Shown: positions 1 through 12,877 of the stretch, in pieces | How positions within the stretch are numbered: position 1 is the first letter of the stretch | How the letters are laid out: every line of letters begins with the position of its first letter | Source: Parietaria judaica | Lineage: Eukaryota > Streptophyta > Magnoliopsida > Rosales > Urticaceae | NCBI GenBank assembly: GCA_954871525.1 | Contig: OX940868.1 | Coordinates: 29,569,056-29,633,055 of the forward strand | Direction: 5' to 3' | DNA length: 64,000 nt | The notes under the pieces: model-generated | What the model saw: the letters and a program-made list of their open reading frames with translations, nothing else | What the model was told of the DNA's origin: nothing | The model's database searches: none | Position numbers and translations under genes: made by a program

Positions 1-1004
1 TATATTGAGCTTGTTCAAATTATCGCAATCGTGAAAAAATTAACTGAATTGAAATCGGAGACGAGATGAAATGAAGCCGATTATATCGTTGAATCAAAAC
101 TTAATAATATTTTTTATTGGACTAAAATGCAAAGCATACATTTTACCAAGAATGATAATTTGGAAAATCGGAAGCACATGACTGTAGTCTCCCCGAATTT
201 TTAAAATTATTTAAAATTTATCATTCGTTTTCAATTTTTAACTTTAACCTTTTTTAACAACTTCTGACTTTTAATAAGGTTTACTCAACTTTTTTTTTTG
301 CTTAGATCAACACGAGTTAAATGAAGTCTCTGATTCAAATATGAAATTTTGCTAGAAATGATCTAATAAGAGGAATGGAAGTCATTGTCCAAGGGGCTCC
401 TTTTAAATGTTCTGTTCATCGGATTTAAACCAGGCGAATCTTCAACGTATTTGGAGAATTTATAACAAAAATAAAAGTGTGATTCCGAGGAGTAGTGTCT
501 CTTCCTCTATGCCTCCAACCATAGGAGTGCATTGTAACCTTTCGTTCCGTGTATTTTCGGTGAAGGATTGAAAACTTAAATCTATTATAAAAGATACCTT
601 AAATGCGTAATAGTATGGAACTATTTAGAGCAATCCCGGAGTAAATAGAGAAGTAGCCATGCGATTAATGGATATCGTAATTGATCTAAGAGTTCGATCA
701 ACAACTAAAAGATTCATATAGCTTCATAATCACCAGAGTATCCTCACAAAATGGAACAAATAAATTGAGATCAATAATCAATTTATTAGAATATCTAACA
801 ATGTTTTGTTAATTAATAAATATATATGATTCGAGTTATGGAATATTTTTGTGCTTGCAAAACGCAACTATATAATTATCAACCACACGCACTGTGTTAT
901 TGACATTTCCATCGTAATAAAATGTGAATCAATATAACTGACAAAATCCTGAATTGTAATATATTTTTTTTCTTTCTTTATATATATATGAGGATCTTTG
1001 AATT
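1..1004. other. AT-rich intergenic DNA, no gene seen
   Basis: No reading frame with recognisable protein similarity and no clear repeat boundary was seen on either strand. The composition is typical plant spacer. Confidence 0.5.
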
Positions 1005-1090
1005 TCATTCCTACTTCATGGTGACTCGAACTGAAGACTTCTAATGTTTTAAGTGACGTACTTGTTACCACTAAACCAAGCACATTTTGT
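1005..1090 (-). mobile_element. tRNA-derived SINE-like fragment
   Basis: On the minus strand there is a polymerase III promoter-like pair: a box A-like GGTTTAGTGGTAAC (about 1064-1077) and a box B-like AGTTCGAGTCAC (about 1022-1033), about 30 bases apart. This is the layout of tRNA heads in plant SINEs. The arms do not fold into a full functional tRNA by eye, so a decayed SINE head or pseudo-tRNA is the likeliest reading. No body, tail or target duplication could be fixed. Confidence 0.4.
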
Positions 1091-1640
1091 CATCAACTTC
1101 AACTTTCTGAATTGTAATACCTTCTTTTGTTTATCAAACAAGACCATCAAAAATATTAAACTACCAACAAAATAGCACAAATACAAAGACCCAAAAAGGG
1201 GTAAGATTTCCAATTTCACTTTTTGAATTTAATTTGATTTTTTTTTTTCTAGCCATGTTTGCTTCTCAATGATAACTGATAAGCTCTTGTTGGAAATTAG
1301 GAAAAAGAAAAAGAAATAATGCATATATGATGATGATGAAGATCAGCTAGCTAGTGCACAAATATTAATATAATTAATAACAAAAGAAAGATGAAAGTTA
1401 ATAATATCAAGACGTCACTAAAAACACGAACTACTTTATATAGTTAATAGTATTATAGTACATGTATTTAGTTATTTTCACTTTTGAAAAGTCCCAATCG
1501 GCAATCATCATATTATTGGAAAATGACAGAAAGCCATCAAAAAAGAAAGAAAAAATATTTTATTTACAAAAAAAAAAAGGGTCCAAAAATTTACACCAAG
1601 AACTAAGAATCCTAAAAAGAAAATTAAGAAAAAAATAATT

Positions 1641-2774
1641 TTATGTCCTCTCTAGCTCAAGGAATTGGCTCATCCACCCCAAGCTGAGAGGCCCTTCGTC
1701 TGAGAAATTGAAGAACTCGTCGACGTCGAAGTCTGTGGTGTTTATGACTGCGTCTTCTCGAGCAGTTGTGTAGTTTATTTCCGGAGCATACTCGTTACTC
1801 GCACCGTAACTGTTGCTCGTCTCTCCTTCGTCGTTCCCCGAGCCACCTTGTTCATGGGATGTCATCGGAGAAACTGTTCTGCCTCGGTTTTGTTTGTTGT
1901 CGTTTGGGTTTATTTTCTTGCTCAAATGAGAATTCCAGTAGTTCTTGATCTCATTATCTGTTCGACCAGGCAATCGACCCGCTATCAAAGACCACCTGCA
2001 ATTTTTTGACACCGTACAATCTATTAGTTAATTATTATGCAAATCACCAAAAATATACTCATTATGTTTATTATAACGTTATTATTTACTAATTGAATTT
2101 CTTAGTTGTTCTTATAAGTGGAGTGGAAGGTTACAAATTTCGGGATAGATAAATCTCGGGGCATATATTTTAAGCATACTTAAGAATTAAGATTAAAAAT
2201 ATAATTAATAGGCATAATTTTTATTATTTTGAAAAACAATGATAAATTGTGGGGTAAGAATTTGAATAATACTCGTGGGTCGATGCTGATTCAGTGGGAG
2301 TTTCGCCTTGTACGTACATCAAGGTTTCAAAACCCACGAAAAACCGAGGAATTACCCAACTAAAGTCCCGTTTTTGGGGAGTTATTGTCCCGGTTATTTT
2401 TTTCGCCGTTTTACAAAACTATATATATATATGGAAAGTAACCTGTTGCCTAAGAGTTTATGAAGCCTGAGGATCAAGTCCTCTTCTTGGTCAGAAATAT
2501 TGCCCCTCTTTATGTTTGGTCTCAGGTAATTCAACCATCTCAGCCTGCAGCTCTTCCCACACCTCTTGAGCCCTGCAATTTTCTCGTCATTCATCACTGC
2601 CCATACTCTATATATATATGTGTGTGTATATATACCTGCGATAGCTGCAATATTCTTCCACCTTTTGGCACCATGGACTGCGATGACCTGAGCGAGCTTT
2701 TGGTCTTCCTCGGCAGTCCAAGTCCCTTTGTTGACTTGGTCACCCAGCGTCTTTGACATGCTCAGTGGTTTCAT
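1641..2774 (-). CDS. R2R3-MYB transcription factor, bHLH-interacting type
   Basis: Three exons on the minus strand, 2774-2636, 2572-2443 and 1995-1641, all with GT-AG borders and matching phases, give a 207-residue protein. The 130-nt middle exon is the size usual for R2R3-MYB genes. R2 has tryptophans W19, W39 and W59. R3 has the usual replacement of the first tryptophan (I72), then W91 and W110. Residues 78-97 match the signature [DE]Lx2[RK]x3Lx6Lx3R exactly, which marks MYBs that pair with R/B-type bHLH proteins (MYB-bHLH-WD40 complexes controlling flavonoids, trichomes or seed coat). The tail is acidic and ends in an [21 protein letters not shown] stretch typical of small activators of subgroups 5/6/15. 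The ATG at 2774 was chosen because the upstream in-frame ATG (2876) abuts a TATA box; ATG 2759 is an alternative. The protein is nuclear by family. The exact subgroup is uncertain. Confidence 0.95.
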
Positions 2775-2880
2775 CGGATTGTTTGTGATGATCTGCTTAG
2801 TCTTTTTATCAAGCTTCAATTCTAGATATTGGTGAGAGAGAGAGAGATTTACAGAATGAAAAAGCCAGGCATGCACTTAG

Positions 2881-2891
2881 CTATTTATATA
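2881..2891 (-). promoter_or_regulatory. TATA box of the MYB gene
   Basis: TATATAAATAG on the minus strand lies 107 bases upstream of the chosen ATG at 2774, followed by a GA/CT-rich leader (about 2830-2850). The position fits a core promoter and rules out the upstream in-frame ATG at 2876. Confidence 0.6.
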
Positions 2892-4729
2892 CTTACAGAG
2901 ATACATATGAGTTCGTCACTGAGTGGAGAGAGATAGAGAGAGAGACGAGAACTAGTAGATATATGAACGTAAAAAGCTCGATTGGTTAATAAAGATGTTA
3001 TCTTTTTCATTATTTTTTGTTGTGTGACAAGATAGATTAAATTAAAATAATTAAATCTTGCACGTAATAAGGAGCTCTTCTAAGTGGTATCGGCCGGGCC
3101 AACCAAGGGCAAGCTTTATTATTGAGAACCAACCAAGTGTGAAAATGAAAAGACAAAAAAGGGCGACAAACTCAAATTAATGCGTGGGGTTTTGTCTCTA
3201 TAAAGAAGAGTACTGTCGGATCTATCGCTGGGGTAAAGTGGTCATATTGCCATGTAGAGGGTTTTTTCATATTACAGTGTAATATAGGATTAGACGTGAT
3301 TAATTTACTTATTTTCGTTCGGATTCGGATTACACCGTTGTTTCATTTATGAATTCGAAGGTGTCTGGATCTCTATCGAAATGAATTTTCATTATATATA
3401 TATATATATATATATAATGTAATTTGTAAATGATACCTGCCTAATTTTGATTAGAAATCCAAAATATATATAGTTAGATATCAATGACTATTTGATTAAT
3501 AAAGATAAATTATTATTTAAATTAATTCAAGAGACATTGCACAATAAGATTCGGTAATTTTGTAAAATTCAGTGCAGATAAAATCTACTTTTGTGCGCAG
3601 AGCACTATTCTTTTAAATTTATCAACAAAAACGGGTTTCTCATCCTTTTATTTTCTTCATTTTTTTGTATGTGCAAATCCAGGTTCGTAAGTCCTAGTCT
3701 ATTGAGAAAAACGAACAACACTAAAATTTTTAAAAAAATCTCAGCTTAACAAGGATATTTGATGACTATATATATGGTTATGTATGTATTCTTAAGTACC
3801 ATAGTATAATTAGATATTAGGAATAAAAATGTACAATTTAAAGATTACTTTTTCAAACATATATAATTTGAAGTATTTCATAAACCACTTGTTTTAGTAA
3901 TAATAATTATAAAAAAAACAGCGATTAAGAAACATTTACCAGTTTGTCCTAATTGAGCATATTGCTAACTTTCATGACCATATGGTAGTTGGGATTTACA
4001 TGTGACGATATTATTAAATAATACAAAGATATAGAGAGGGATATATTATTACAAACATGATCATATAAAATGTTAACGGCACAGAACGCAATGCAAAAGG
4101 GATTATTATAGACAAGGTAATTATATATATATATATATATATATGTTAATAAGGTACCAAGGTCTTGTCTCAAAAGAATAGAGAGGCTTTAGGAAGAATT
4201 AATCACTAATTAAATTTTGCATAGATAGTGAATGCACGAAGAAGGACTAGGATTGGCTCGCCTGATTTTGGTGATTATATATTTATCTTATCTGATCATT
4301 CAAGGACTATTTTGGCTTCTTATTGATGTCTACGAAGCTACAATATAGTAGTAGTAGTACATGATATTTATAGTCTAGGTAACGTATATATATATATATA
4401 TATATCCATGTGCTGCATATTCTTCTCCGACGAGTCTTCCTAGGAATGATATCTCATGCGCGAAAGAATATGCGTACATATAATACAATACAAGCGCTAT
4501 ATACACTATGATTTCGTAGCCTCATATTATATATATATATTCTTACTGACATGTCATATATATATATAATCATATTCTGATATTCATACATAAAATATGT
4601 TTAAATAATTTTGAGCACTTTTGATATTTACTTAAAAAATTAGAGAATAATTATTGAAAGTTATTAAAACGGAGAACAATTTCGTTCAAACTTATGTTTT
4701 GAGGCATACAAAATTAAAAAAAATTATAT
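2892..4729. other. MYB upstream region and spacer with TA microsatellites
   Basis: AT-rich DNA with GA tracts just upstream of the MYB promoter and TA microsatellites near 3395-3417, 4122-4144 and 4386-4406. No coding sequence was recognised. Confidence 0.5.
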
Positions 4730-5495
4730 TAGGGGTGAAAATTTTGTAACTGTTTCCTAGTTTTGTCCCGGTTCCGGTACCGGTCCCGGAACGGTTTAAA
4801 AAAATAAGGGAAATTTAGTTTGAAACTGGGAACCGGTACTTCCCGGTTCACGGTTTATGGAACCGGGAACCGGAACCGGTACAAGAAGTAAAATTTCACG
4901 ATCTTTGGTACCGGTTCCGATTTTAAATTTTTTACATGTAGTTTTAGATGTTTTCATAGTATGTTAATTTTATAAATTGTGTATGCTTATTGTAGTTTTT
5001 GGGTTATATGTCGTTTTTTTTACTTAATTACTACGTGTAGTTTTTCGTTATTAGGGTTTAATATTTACCATTTTACTTTCTCGACCCTTTCAATCTCTCT
5101 TTCTCCATCTCTCATCCATCGTGGCGTCATATTCTTCTCTTCGCCAAAAACCCTCCACCGCCGGTTACATGTCTTCGTCTTCCATTTTCGTCTTCCAGCT
5201 AGAAGATTTCACTCGCAAGAAAAATGTATGTCTCGTGTGAAGTTTTTGTTCGGCTATTAATTTTTGTCTTGTGTTAAGTTTTTGTTTCGGTCATTAACTT
5301 TTGTCTCGTGTTAAGTGCCAAATTTTTTCACGAATCTTTTCTTACTTTTTCCCAGTACCGGTTCCGGTTCCAGTTTTCAAAAAAAAAAATTACAACCGGA
5401 ATCGGGAACCGGTACAGAAAATAAAAATCCGAAATTTTTGGGATAGGTACCAAAAACAACTAATTTACCGGTTCCCGGTTCCGCTTTCACCCCTA
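4730..5495. mobile_element. hAT-like non-autonomous element (TAGGGGTGAAA ends)
   Basis: The ends are inverted copies beginning TAGGGGTGAAA (4730) and ending TTTCACCCCTA (5495). The flanking octamers AATTATAT and ATTTCTAT match at 6 of 8 positions, as expected for an old 8-bp hAT target duplication. Inside the ends, GGTTCCGGT/ACCGG motifs are dense and make subterminal inverted repeats. No transposase frame is present. A related element lies at 30023-30743. Confidence 0.75.
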
Positions 5496-5831
5496 ATTTC
5501 TATATATAGGGATATATATATATATATATATATTGTGGATTAAGTTAGGCCATTACTATTTAGTGAATAGTAAACTACAAGAGTATCTACTTTTAATTTT
5601 CAAATAAATTCATAATCAACCATTATATTTAGAACTTACTTTCATACATACTAATACTATCTAATTTTATTTTCATTACGAAAACATACTTTTTCATTTT
5701 CTATTAATCACCGTGTTGAGATTTTAATTTTTTATGAGATCATTTGTATATAAACAAATAAAAGATAGTTTTGTCAATTACGTACTTAGTGATCTTAATT
5801 TCATGCATTTTTACAAAAAAAAAATAAGGAG

Positions 5832-5833
<2 letters not shown>

Positions 5834-5872
<39 letters not shown>
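5834..5872. repeat. (TA)n microsatellite
   Basis: An uninterrupted AT dinucleotide run of about 38 bases. It is one of the longest of many TA tracts in this window. Confidence 0.9.
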
Positions 5873-5876
<4 letters not shown>

Positions 5877-6268
5877 GTGTACGTACAACTCATTTAGATA
5901 AGTTATGTAAGGCTCACTGTGTACTATTGTTCTACACATATTTGCACTACTTTTGCAACAAATTATCTCTGGATTCATCATATCAATTAATAAAACATGT
6001 GGTTGATATTAGTTCTATACTTCTATTAATATGAAATCAAACAAGAAGAAAGATCCTAAAAGCGGAATTAGGTCGAAAGAAAATCTTAATAAAAGAGTTA
6101 GGTACTGAAAACTTGATTAACTTAGCAACTCCTTGCTGAAACAAATTAGTAACAGACAAATTATTAGTTGAATTGCTCATTCTGTGAATAATGATAATTT
6201 ACTATTCTATTTTAGCATGATCTCGTGTAATTTTATACACATTAACACATGCATGTGCTTATTATATA

Positions 6269-7268
6269 GGGTTAATTGCGGCAAAAATACTCAACCTTTG
6301 GTCAAATTCTCTGCTGTGTATACAACCTCCGTAATTATTATTTTATTTAAAAAAAATTAAAAATGTATTTTTTAAAAAAATATTTTTTTTTAAAACGAAT
6401 TATTTTTATTTTTTAAACAAAATTATTTTTAATTTTAATAAAAAAAAATTAATGATAACAAATAAAGAATATTTAAATTTAAATATTCATTATTGGTTAT
6501 AATTTTATTTTTAAAAAAGTGGGTAGAACGAATTAATTTTCACCGCTCACGGTTCACTTGAAATTCCGTTTCCGGTCCGGTTCACGCGTCAAATAAATTT
6601 TTCTAATATGTTTAATAATAATAACTAATAAACACATACATAATGTTTAAAAAGTCAAGACATAATTATATACACACCACTTATTCAAAAACAAAAATAA
6701 GTATTCATATTTATATATAATGAAAAATTATTTTTATTTGTTTGCATGATATTTTTTTGTGTTTGCATTTTAGAATAATAATAATTGTTTAATATTTTTT
6801 TATTTATATATTATTCTTTTTTAAAAAAAATTATCGTTAAATAATCGTATGATTATTAGTGGTTATTAAGCGATTTCGTTTCACCTGTAAACCGGATCGG
6901 AGGCGGAGCTTAAGTGAACCGTGAACGGAGATTTTTTTTCTTTATTTATTTCGTTTGATCCAATTTTCTAAAATGAATAATTATATTTAAATAATCATTA
7001 TTGGTTTTTATGGAAAAATAATTTTATTTTAAAAAAAAATTAAATAGTTTTTTTTAAATAATTTAAAAAATATTTATTTTTTAAAAAATTATTTAATAAA
7101 ATAATAATTACGTGGCATGCCACGTGGCAAAAGCTGATTGCCACATAGATAGATATTCTCGGTCAACTCTCAAATGCTAAGTTTGAGTACTTTTGCCGCC
7201 ATTTACGGAGGTTGTATACACACCAGAGAATTTGACCAAAGGTTTGGTATTTTTGCCGCAATTAACCC
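6269..7268. mobile_element. Mutator-like non-autonomous element, 1000 bp
   Basis: Long terminal inverted repeats of about 67 bases start GGGTTAATTGCGGCAAAAAT and continue through GGTCAAATTCTCTG and GTATACAACCTCCGTAA on both ends. A perfect 9-bp direct repeat TATTATATA flanks the element (6260-6268 and 7269-7277), the hallmark of Mutator-superfamily insertion. A second, inner inverted pair around CACGGTTCACTT (about 6545-6590 against 6870-6930) suggests nesting or a hairpin core. There is no coding capacity. It belongs with 19305-20191 and 48904-49372, which share the GCGGCAAAA end motif. Confidence 0.92.
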
Positions 7269-7277
7269 TATTATATA

Positions 7278-9384
7278 ATGCATGTTATATTTCTATTAAG
7301 GTCATTCACACACGTCTATGCACAAAGTCTTGTAATCCACACCTAATACTACTTTTATAATCACGATTAGGTGCTATACACATACACACACATGTACACA
7401 CACATGTATATATAAACGTTGATTCTGGTATATCATTAAGTGACAAACTAGCTTAAATCTAGTGAAGTGAATGGAGATCACACGAATCATGATATATACA
7501 TATATATATATATATAGTATATGAGTGAGGAACCAAATAAGGCATATTAGTTTGCAAAAAGCCAAACAAAAGGAAGGAGAGTGGACACATGAGGCTATAC
7601 ATGGTTTGGATTGTTGACCTGTCAGTCTAAAATATAGGAACTTTTACCAGATTGGTGTAAGTATAGAGGGATCTTTGAAGATTTTGTCTCAAATTTTCTT
7701 TTTGTTGCTTTGGTAGACTGGTAGATTCTGTCTTGAAAATATGATGAATAAACTCAAGTATTCCCACTGAGAGCCGGGACTTCAGCTTGGGGTAAGTAAT
7801 GAAATAATTGCCCGAGTGACAAATAATATATTTAATTGTTTATATATTATATACCGTCTTAGAAAGATATTTATTATAAGTATTTATTAATACATACTTT
7901 TTTTTTGTATCTCAATGCATCTATGTTGTTTCACCTCAATATACATGGGGTGATAGATATTAAGATTAAGTATTAATCCCAATCGAAATTGATATTAACA
8001 TGAAACAAAAATAAATAGTAAAACAAAAAAAATAGTGGTTCGTTTTCAGTATGAGAGGTACATGTATTTGCCGTTTGCATAATGAGTTCACAATAATCGA
8101 TAAAAAATCTTGTCAAAAAAATAAATAATCCATCAGAGTTCATGTGCTACGACATTTGATTCTCACGCTTCTCCTTTGTACTACAAACACGAAATACAAA
8201 TCTTGGGGTACAGCTTGTAAAAGTATTTGCAGCAAAATTTTATAAGTATATATATAAATATATAGTGAAAATATCAGAGTTTTACGTACATTGCGATAAT
8301 TTTATACGGGTAGACAAAAAAATGGTCAATAGTGATTAATTATTGTGAATTAGTTATTGTGAACAGACATTAAACTATCTCACTATAGATATTCATATTT
8401 CTCTTTATTTAATTAAAAATAGTGATTAATTATTGTGAATTAAGAAAATAAGTAAATATTGGCAGGCACGTGATATAATGACAAAGGATCATTGACTGTT
8501 AAGATTAAACTTAGGTCTTTTAGCCTTGACCCCACAATAATTGACCTACAAACAAAAAGCTATATAAGAAATCTATTATATAAGAAATTAAACCATGTTA
8601 AAATTCTCGTGTTAGAGAATTTCTATATATGTCATATGACAAATAATTCTAACTACTTTGTTTCGACTCTTTGCGTGTGTGTGCAACACATTGATTATGT
8701 AAATAATATCATATAGCGTATAAGTTATAACATGTGAATAAAAAAATCAAATCGTTCACTTAATCATTATAAAGAAACGATATAGTTGATGGATTTATCT
8801 AATTTATTTCTTTCATATATAGTCAATTATATATTATGGACTACATGTTGCTAAAAGTCATCCATCAAGGACTTTTGGAAGCTTTCAAGTAACGAAGATT
8901 ATATTATGTGCATAAACAAATCCTCGTTGACTTCTTTACGAGATTATTGAGGTTTTGCAAATATATATAATATAGGAGTATATATGTGTCCTCAATCAAA
9001 CCATTCAAGTGGAATAAGTAAAAGATTTGCAATCCGTTTCTTATATTATTCTAATAAATAATATTCTTCTATAAATGAAATTTATTAGACATGTACATGA
9101 AATAAATTTTATATTTGAAAAGTCATTGTGTAAAAAAATAGCACGAAATATACATTTACAAGTCCACAGTTATCAGCAACATATAAATATATATATATAT
9201 ATATTACACACATATATGTAAATTTATACATAGGTGTAGCTAGTATAGCACTAGCATACGCACGTGAATATACTGATTAATTTGCAAGATATTACTACTA
9301 CACACTAAATTTAGCTTATGGTTGTTGTGATTTATAGTTGGTGTTACATATATTGTTATTTTATATTTATTGTGTTTTGTGTCA
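7278..9384. other. AT-rich spacer, no gene seen
   Basis: Short open frames here are AT-rich and carry no recognisable domain. A CA/TA tract lies near 7377-7410, with TA runs near 7500 and 9187. Nothing else could be supported. Confidence 0.5.
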
Positions 9385-9661
9385 TAATTAATTATCTATT
9401 AATGAAATACACTCGACGGAATATTCGGCAGCGTCGGCAACACATTCGTTATATACGACGGTGTCGGTGACATACTCGACGATAGAAGCGATGAAGTCGG
9501 CATTTTTTGACGTACTCGCAGTGTTGGCGACACACTTGGAGTTCTCGAGTGTGTCGATGATGTATACTCGCAACCGAGTGCGTCGCCTACACTGCCAAGT
9601 ACGTTATGACACCGGCGAGATTATCGAGTGTGTCACCGACACCACCGAATATGTCGCATAA
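9385..9661. repeat. CpG-rich degenerate tandem repeat of GTGTCGGYGACAYACTCG type
   Basis: About 275 bases much richer in G, C and CpG than the flanks contain repeated, diverged copies of a GTCGGYGACA...ACTCG motif at irregular 25-35-base spacing. Frames on both strands stay open across it, which is expected of such a repeat and is not evidence of a gene. It could be a remnant of an LTR or a minisatellite. Confidence 0.55.
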
Positions 9662-11210
9662 GCTTATCATTAACTTTAATTTAGTGACAGAGCTCAAAAT
9701 TATACCGAAACTAAAACATTGGATAAAAACAAGTATTGAAATATACATTCTACGAAGTATAAAAATCTCGATTATTATATTTGTAATAAAGTGCATCCCC
9801 TGAAATACAAAGCTGGCTCCGCCACATACACAATATCCGTTATTTTTCATGTAAATTATAAAAATAAGTCATGTCGATTTTAACTTTTCTAATACATAGA
9901 GAAAAGGGGTCATGTATATTTCTTTCTTCATATATATGGTTTCTGTTTCTCACCTTCTATCCGTTAGAAATAAATAAGAGGTTTAAAAAAAAAGTTAAAA
10001 ATAAATAAGTGAAAATAACTGTAAAATAATGTAAAAGTACTTAATTAGATTTTAAGTCAAAGTTCTTCCTTCGTCTTTTCGATTTAATTTTTTTGTCATA
10101 CACTAGGCTTGAGTATAAAGATGATAGGCCACAAACATCTTTTTATTTATAAGAAGAAAAAAGGCTAGTTTGATAAAGTTTGGGCATTTACTAGTGAAGT
10201 CACAAATGGAAGCATAACGTGAGAATAACTATAATCTAAAATTACTCGTACAAAAGCCCTTGTTAATAATAAAATTCATAATTTTTATTGATGTCCTTTG
10301 CTGGCTGTTTTCTGAAAATTAAGTTATCGGAAAACTTCTATAAATTAAAATTATTGAGACCGGAGAATATTTTCACTTTATCATGGTTATTCATTTATCG
10401 AGATAAAATTTAATCATGTTAGTTAGAATCGGGACAATGTAAAAATATTATTTTATCGAGTAGTAATTTAACTAGATTCAACTCTATTATACTACAAGGA
10501 GCACATATGAATGAAAGTTGAGTTCTAGATGTAATAGATAAATTTAGAGATGACCTTCAACTAAAATTAGGTTTTAAGTAGAAAAAACAAAAACAAAAAA
10601 CAAATTACGCTATTATATATTATTATCTAGTAACTTTTTTAAGAATTATAAATACCATATATTAACAAAAGGTTTTATTATCTTAATTTTCACTTGTCCA
10701 AGTTGGACCTGAGAAAAATAATATCTTACCGGAGTTATTAATGGAAAGAGTATTAATTTTCTTGTTATAAAGTAATCTATCACATAGCTCGGACACGACA
10801 TGAAATTCAAAAATCTTTATTAAAGCATTTGAGAACGACATCATATCCTTGAATAACAAAAGGAAACGACAATAAACCATAACCGATAATTATCTGGGTA
10901 AACACCTACAATACAAAGATTATATGACTGAAACCCGCGAAACAAGATCATATATGGTGATTATTTTAACTAGTAAAAAAATAAACCAAAGCTAAAGATT
11001 ACAGCTTCGGGATCGGTAATCAAACAAAAGTTGCTTAGTCGGTCCTCACCACAAGGAAAAAATTCAGGCAAGGAAAGCCAACGAGAAGATACAGAAACTC
11101 GAATAATTCTTTCAGTTCCCAGGCCTCAAACGGTGTACATCGAAACAAAATGTCACTACGAAACCGAGAATAAAGCTACAAGTCGACGATAACTTACTGC
11201 ACGTAGGCTG
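9662..11210. other. Spacer and 3' flank of the NFD6-like gene
   Basis: A phrase typical of hAT ends (CTGGCTCCGCCAC, about 9812-9824) lies within a decayed segment. From about 10880 to 11210 the sequence is less AT-rich and probably holds the 3' untranslated region of the minus-strand gene that ends at 11211. No separate gene is seen. Confidence 0.45.
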
Positions 11211-12505
11211 TCATAAAGGCATTGAAATACCTGAAGAACAATGAAGAAAAAAAAAACATGAGTACATGTTTCGCTAGAGAAAGAAGAAAAGCAACGGAAG
11301 TGACTCGATCAGTGACCTCGTCTAATTAGGGGATGAGAAGCGGGAATGATAACTAACTCGTGTACACGAAAAATAACAATATTCACAATGCCAAGACTTG
11401 GAATCAAGAAAAGAGAACTACTTTTTGGCTTATCCCTTCTACTTGAGCCTTCAAGCCCAAATATTTGGTGATCAAGAATTCAAGATCGTAACACCCAACG
11501 TTACGGTATTGCAAGTTGCGTTATTTGGTTTGAATTCTTTTTTTCTTTTCTAACACAATAAGCTTAGACAAATCAATATAGTGGATTATATTCTCTAATC
11601 CATTTTCTAGAAATCCTACCACAATCCTCTTAAGGTTTATAGTTACTTTGTATTGTTTGTCTAACGAGCAGTGACATGAAAAACTGACTTACAACCAAGC
11701 ATACTCGATCTCCGAAGTCATATTGCATCAAAAAATTGGAACATCTTTGCTAAGTTGAAGCCTAATCTACCCGATGCAGAACAGTAAAAGTTGAAGTTGA
11801 TTAACCCGAGCCCGGGTTGACGTGGGACCCTGAGCAAATTCTAGTTCAAGAGTTACATAGCGATGGTACTTTTCATGCGGTCTATGTTGTATCCTCAGGA
11901 TTTGCGCATTTAAGGCTCGCAGTTGTAATCGTGCATTTGTGTAGCACTAAACAGAGAGGGAGCGAGCTCGAGGGTTGAAACCAACGAACTTAGTTCGAAA
12001 TTACAGTGGATTGACAAAACCCTATACCAAACCCTCACGATTGAGCATATGCCTAGACTAATTGATCGGGCAACAATTACTTTAAAACCATCGAGTTGAT
12101 AAGGAGCAAGCATACCTTGAGGAACCAAACCCCATTTCTCAGAATCTACCGACAAGCTCGAAATCAACCTCGCCGACGCCACCGCGCTGTGCAGCGGCAT
12201 CATCGACTCGATGCTGCTCAGTTGCACCGGCAATCTGCATAGCCAACGGAAAGGAAAGCAAATTGAAGTCCTAAACTTCCCATTTCACCAGCATTCACGC
12301 GAAATCAAAGCATAATCAGCTACCGATCGTGAGATAATCTAAGGTAAAAGAAAGACGACCTTGAAATGCGAGAATTGGGCGTGGACTTCGATCGAGAGGA
12401 CAAGCTCGGTGAAGAGAGCTCGGACGCCAGCGATGGCTTTCTGGAGTTCGCAACAAAGGGCTTTAATCGGGAGGATAATCTACAGACCAGCCTCGAGGAC
12501 GCCAT
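11211..12505 (-). CDS. NUCLEAR FUSION DEFECTIVE 6-like small organelle-targeted protein
   Basis: Three minus-strand exons, 12505-12360, 12234-12116 and 11230-11211, join in phase across GT-AG introns of 125 and 885 bases to give 94 residues. The N-terminal half (1-49) is Ser/Arg-rich and almost free of acidic residues, as in mitochondrial or plastid transit peptides. The middle (50-88) carries the diagnostic block LPVQL..IESMMPLHSAVASARLISSLSVDS.KWGL, and the third exon adds a short GISMPL end. Family members include Arabidopsis NFD6, needed for polar nuclear fusion in the female gametophyte; the molecular role is unknown. The longer upstream ATG at 12637 would add 44 residues unlike the family, so ATG 12505 is preferred. 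Reading through intron 2 would give an alternative, longer tail ending near 11910; such alternative 3' ends are common in this family. The last exon is the least certain part. Confidence 0.8.
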
Positions 12506-12877
12506 TGGAACCTGATGTGAGCTTCTTCCTTCTGCTACAATGGCAGCGAAGAGAGAGACGTTGTCACGGTCAGTCGAGGTCGGCGAGAAGAGCCTTCGAA
12601 GTTCCAACGTCGGGGTCGGCTCGGAGCCGCCGGTCAATGGAGCAGAGCCGTCGCGCGCGTCGTCGCCGGAGCCGGATTGGAGCTTGCGATTAGTTTCGGG
12701 AGAAGGTCAGTTGAGAAAGAAAACCTAATCTCTAGTTGATTTTGGGCTGGGCTGGGCTGAGATAAATGGGCTGGGCTTAGAATATTGTTATTATAGTTCT
12801 ATTTTTCTTATTTTATCTTAATATATTCGTATTAATTTAGCATCTTCTTCTGATTATAGGAAGTTCTTTATTTACAC
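12506..12877. other. 5' leader and promoter region of the NFD6-like gene
   Basis: The GC-rich part up to about 12728 is probably the 5' untranslated region. Reading frames on both strands here are by-products of base composition. Just upstream, GGGCTGGGCTGGGCT (about 12748-12762) is a short tandem repeat. Confidence 0.5.

Noticed and set aside
2775..2876. Upstream in-frame ATG of the MYB gene (MHAWLFHSV...)
   Set aside because: It abuts the TATA box at 2881-2891, so it would lie at or before the transcription start.
12508..12637. Upstream in-frame start for the NFD6-like protein (MTGGSEPTPT...)
   Set aside because: The added 44 residues do not resemble the family, and the ATG at 12505 gives the usual MASSRL-type transit peptide start.
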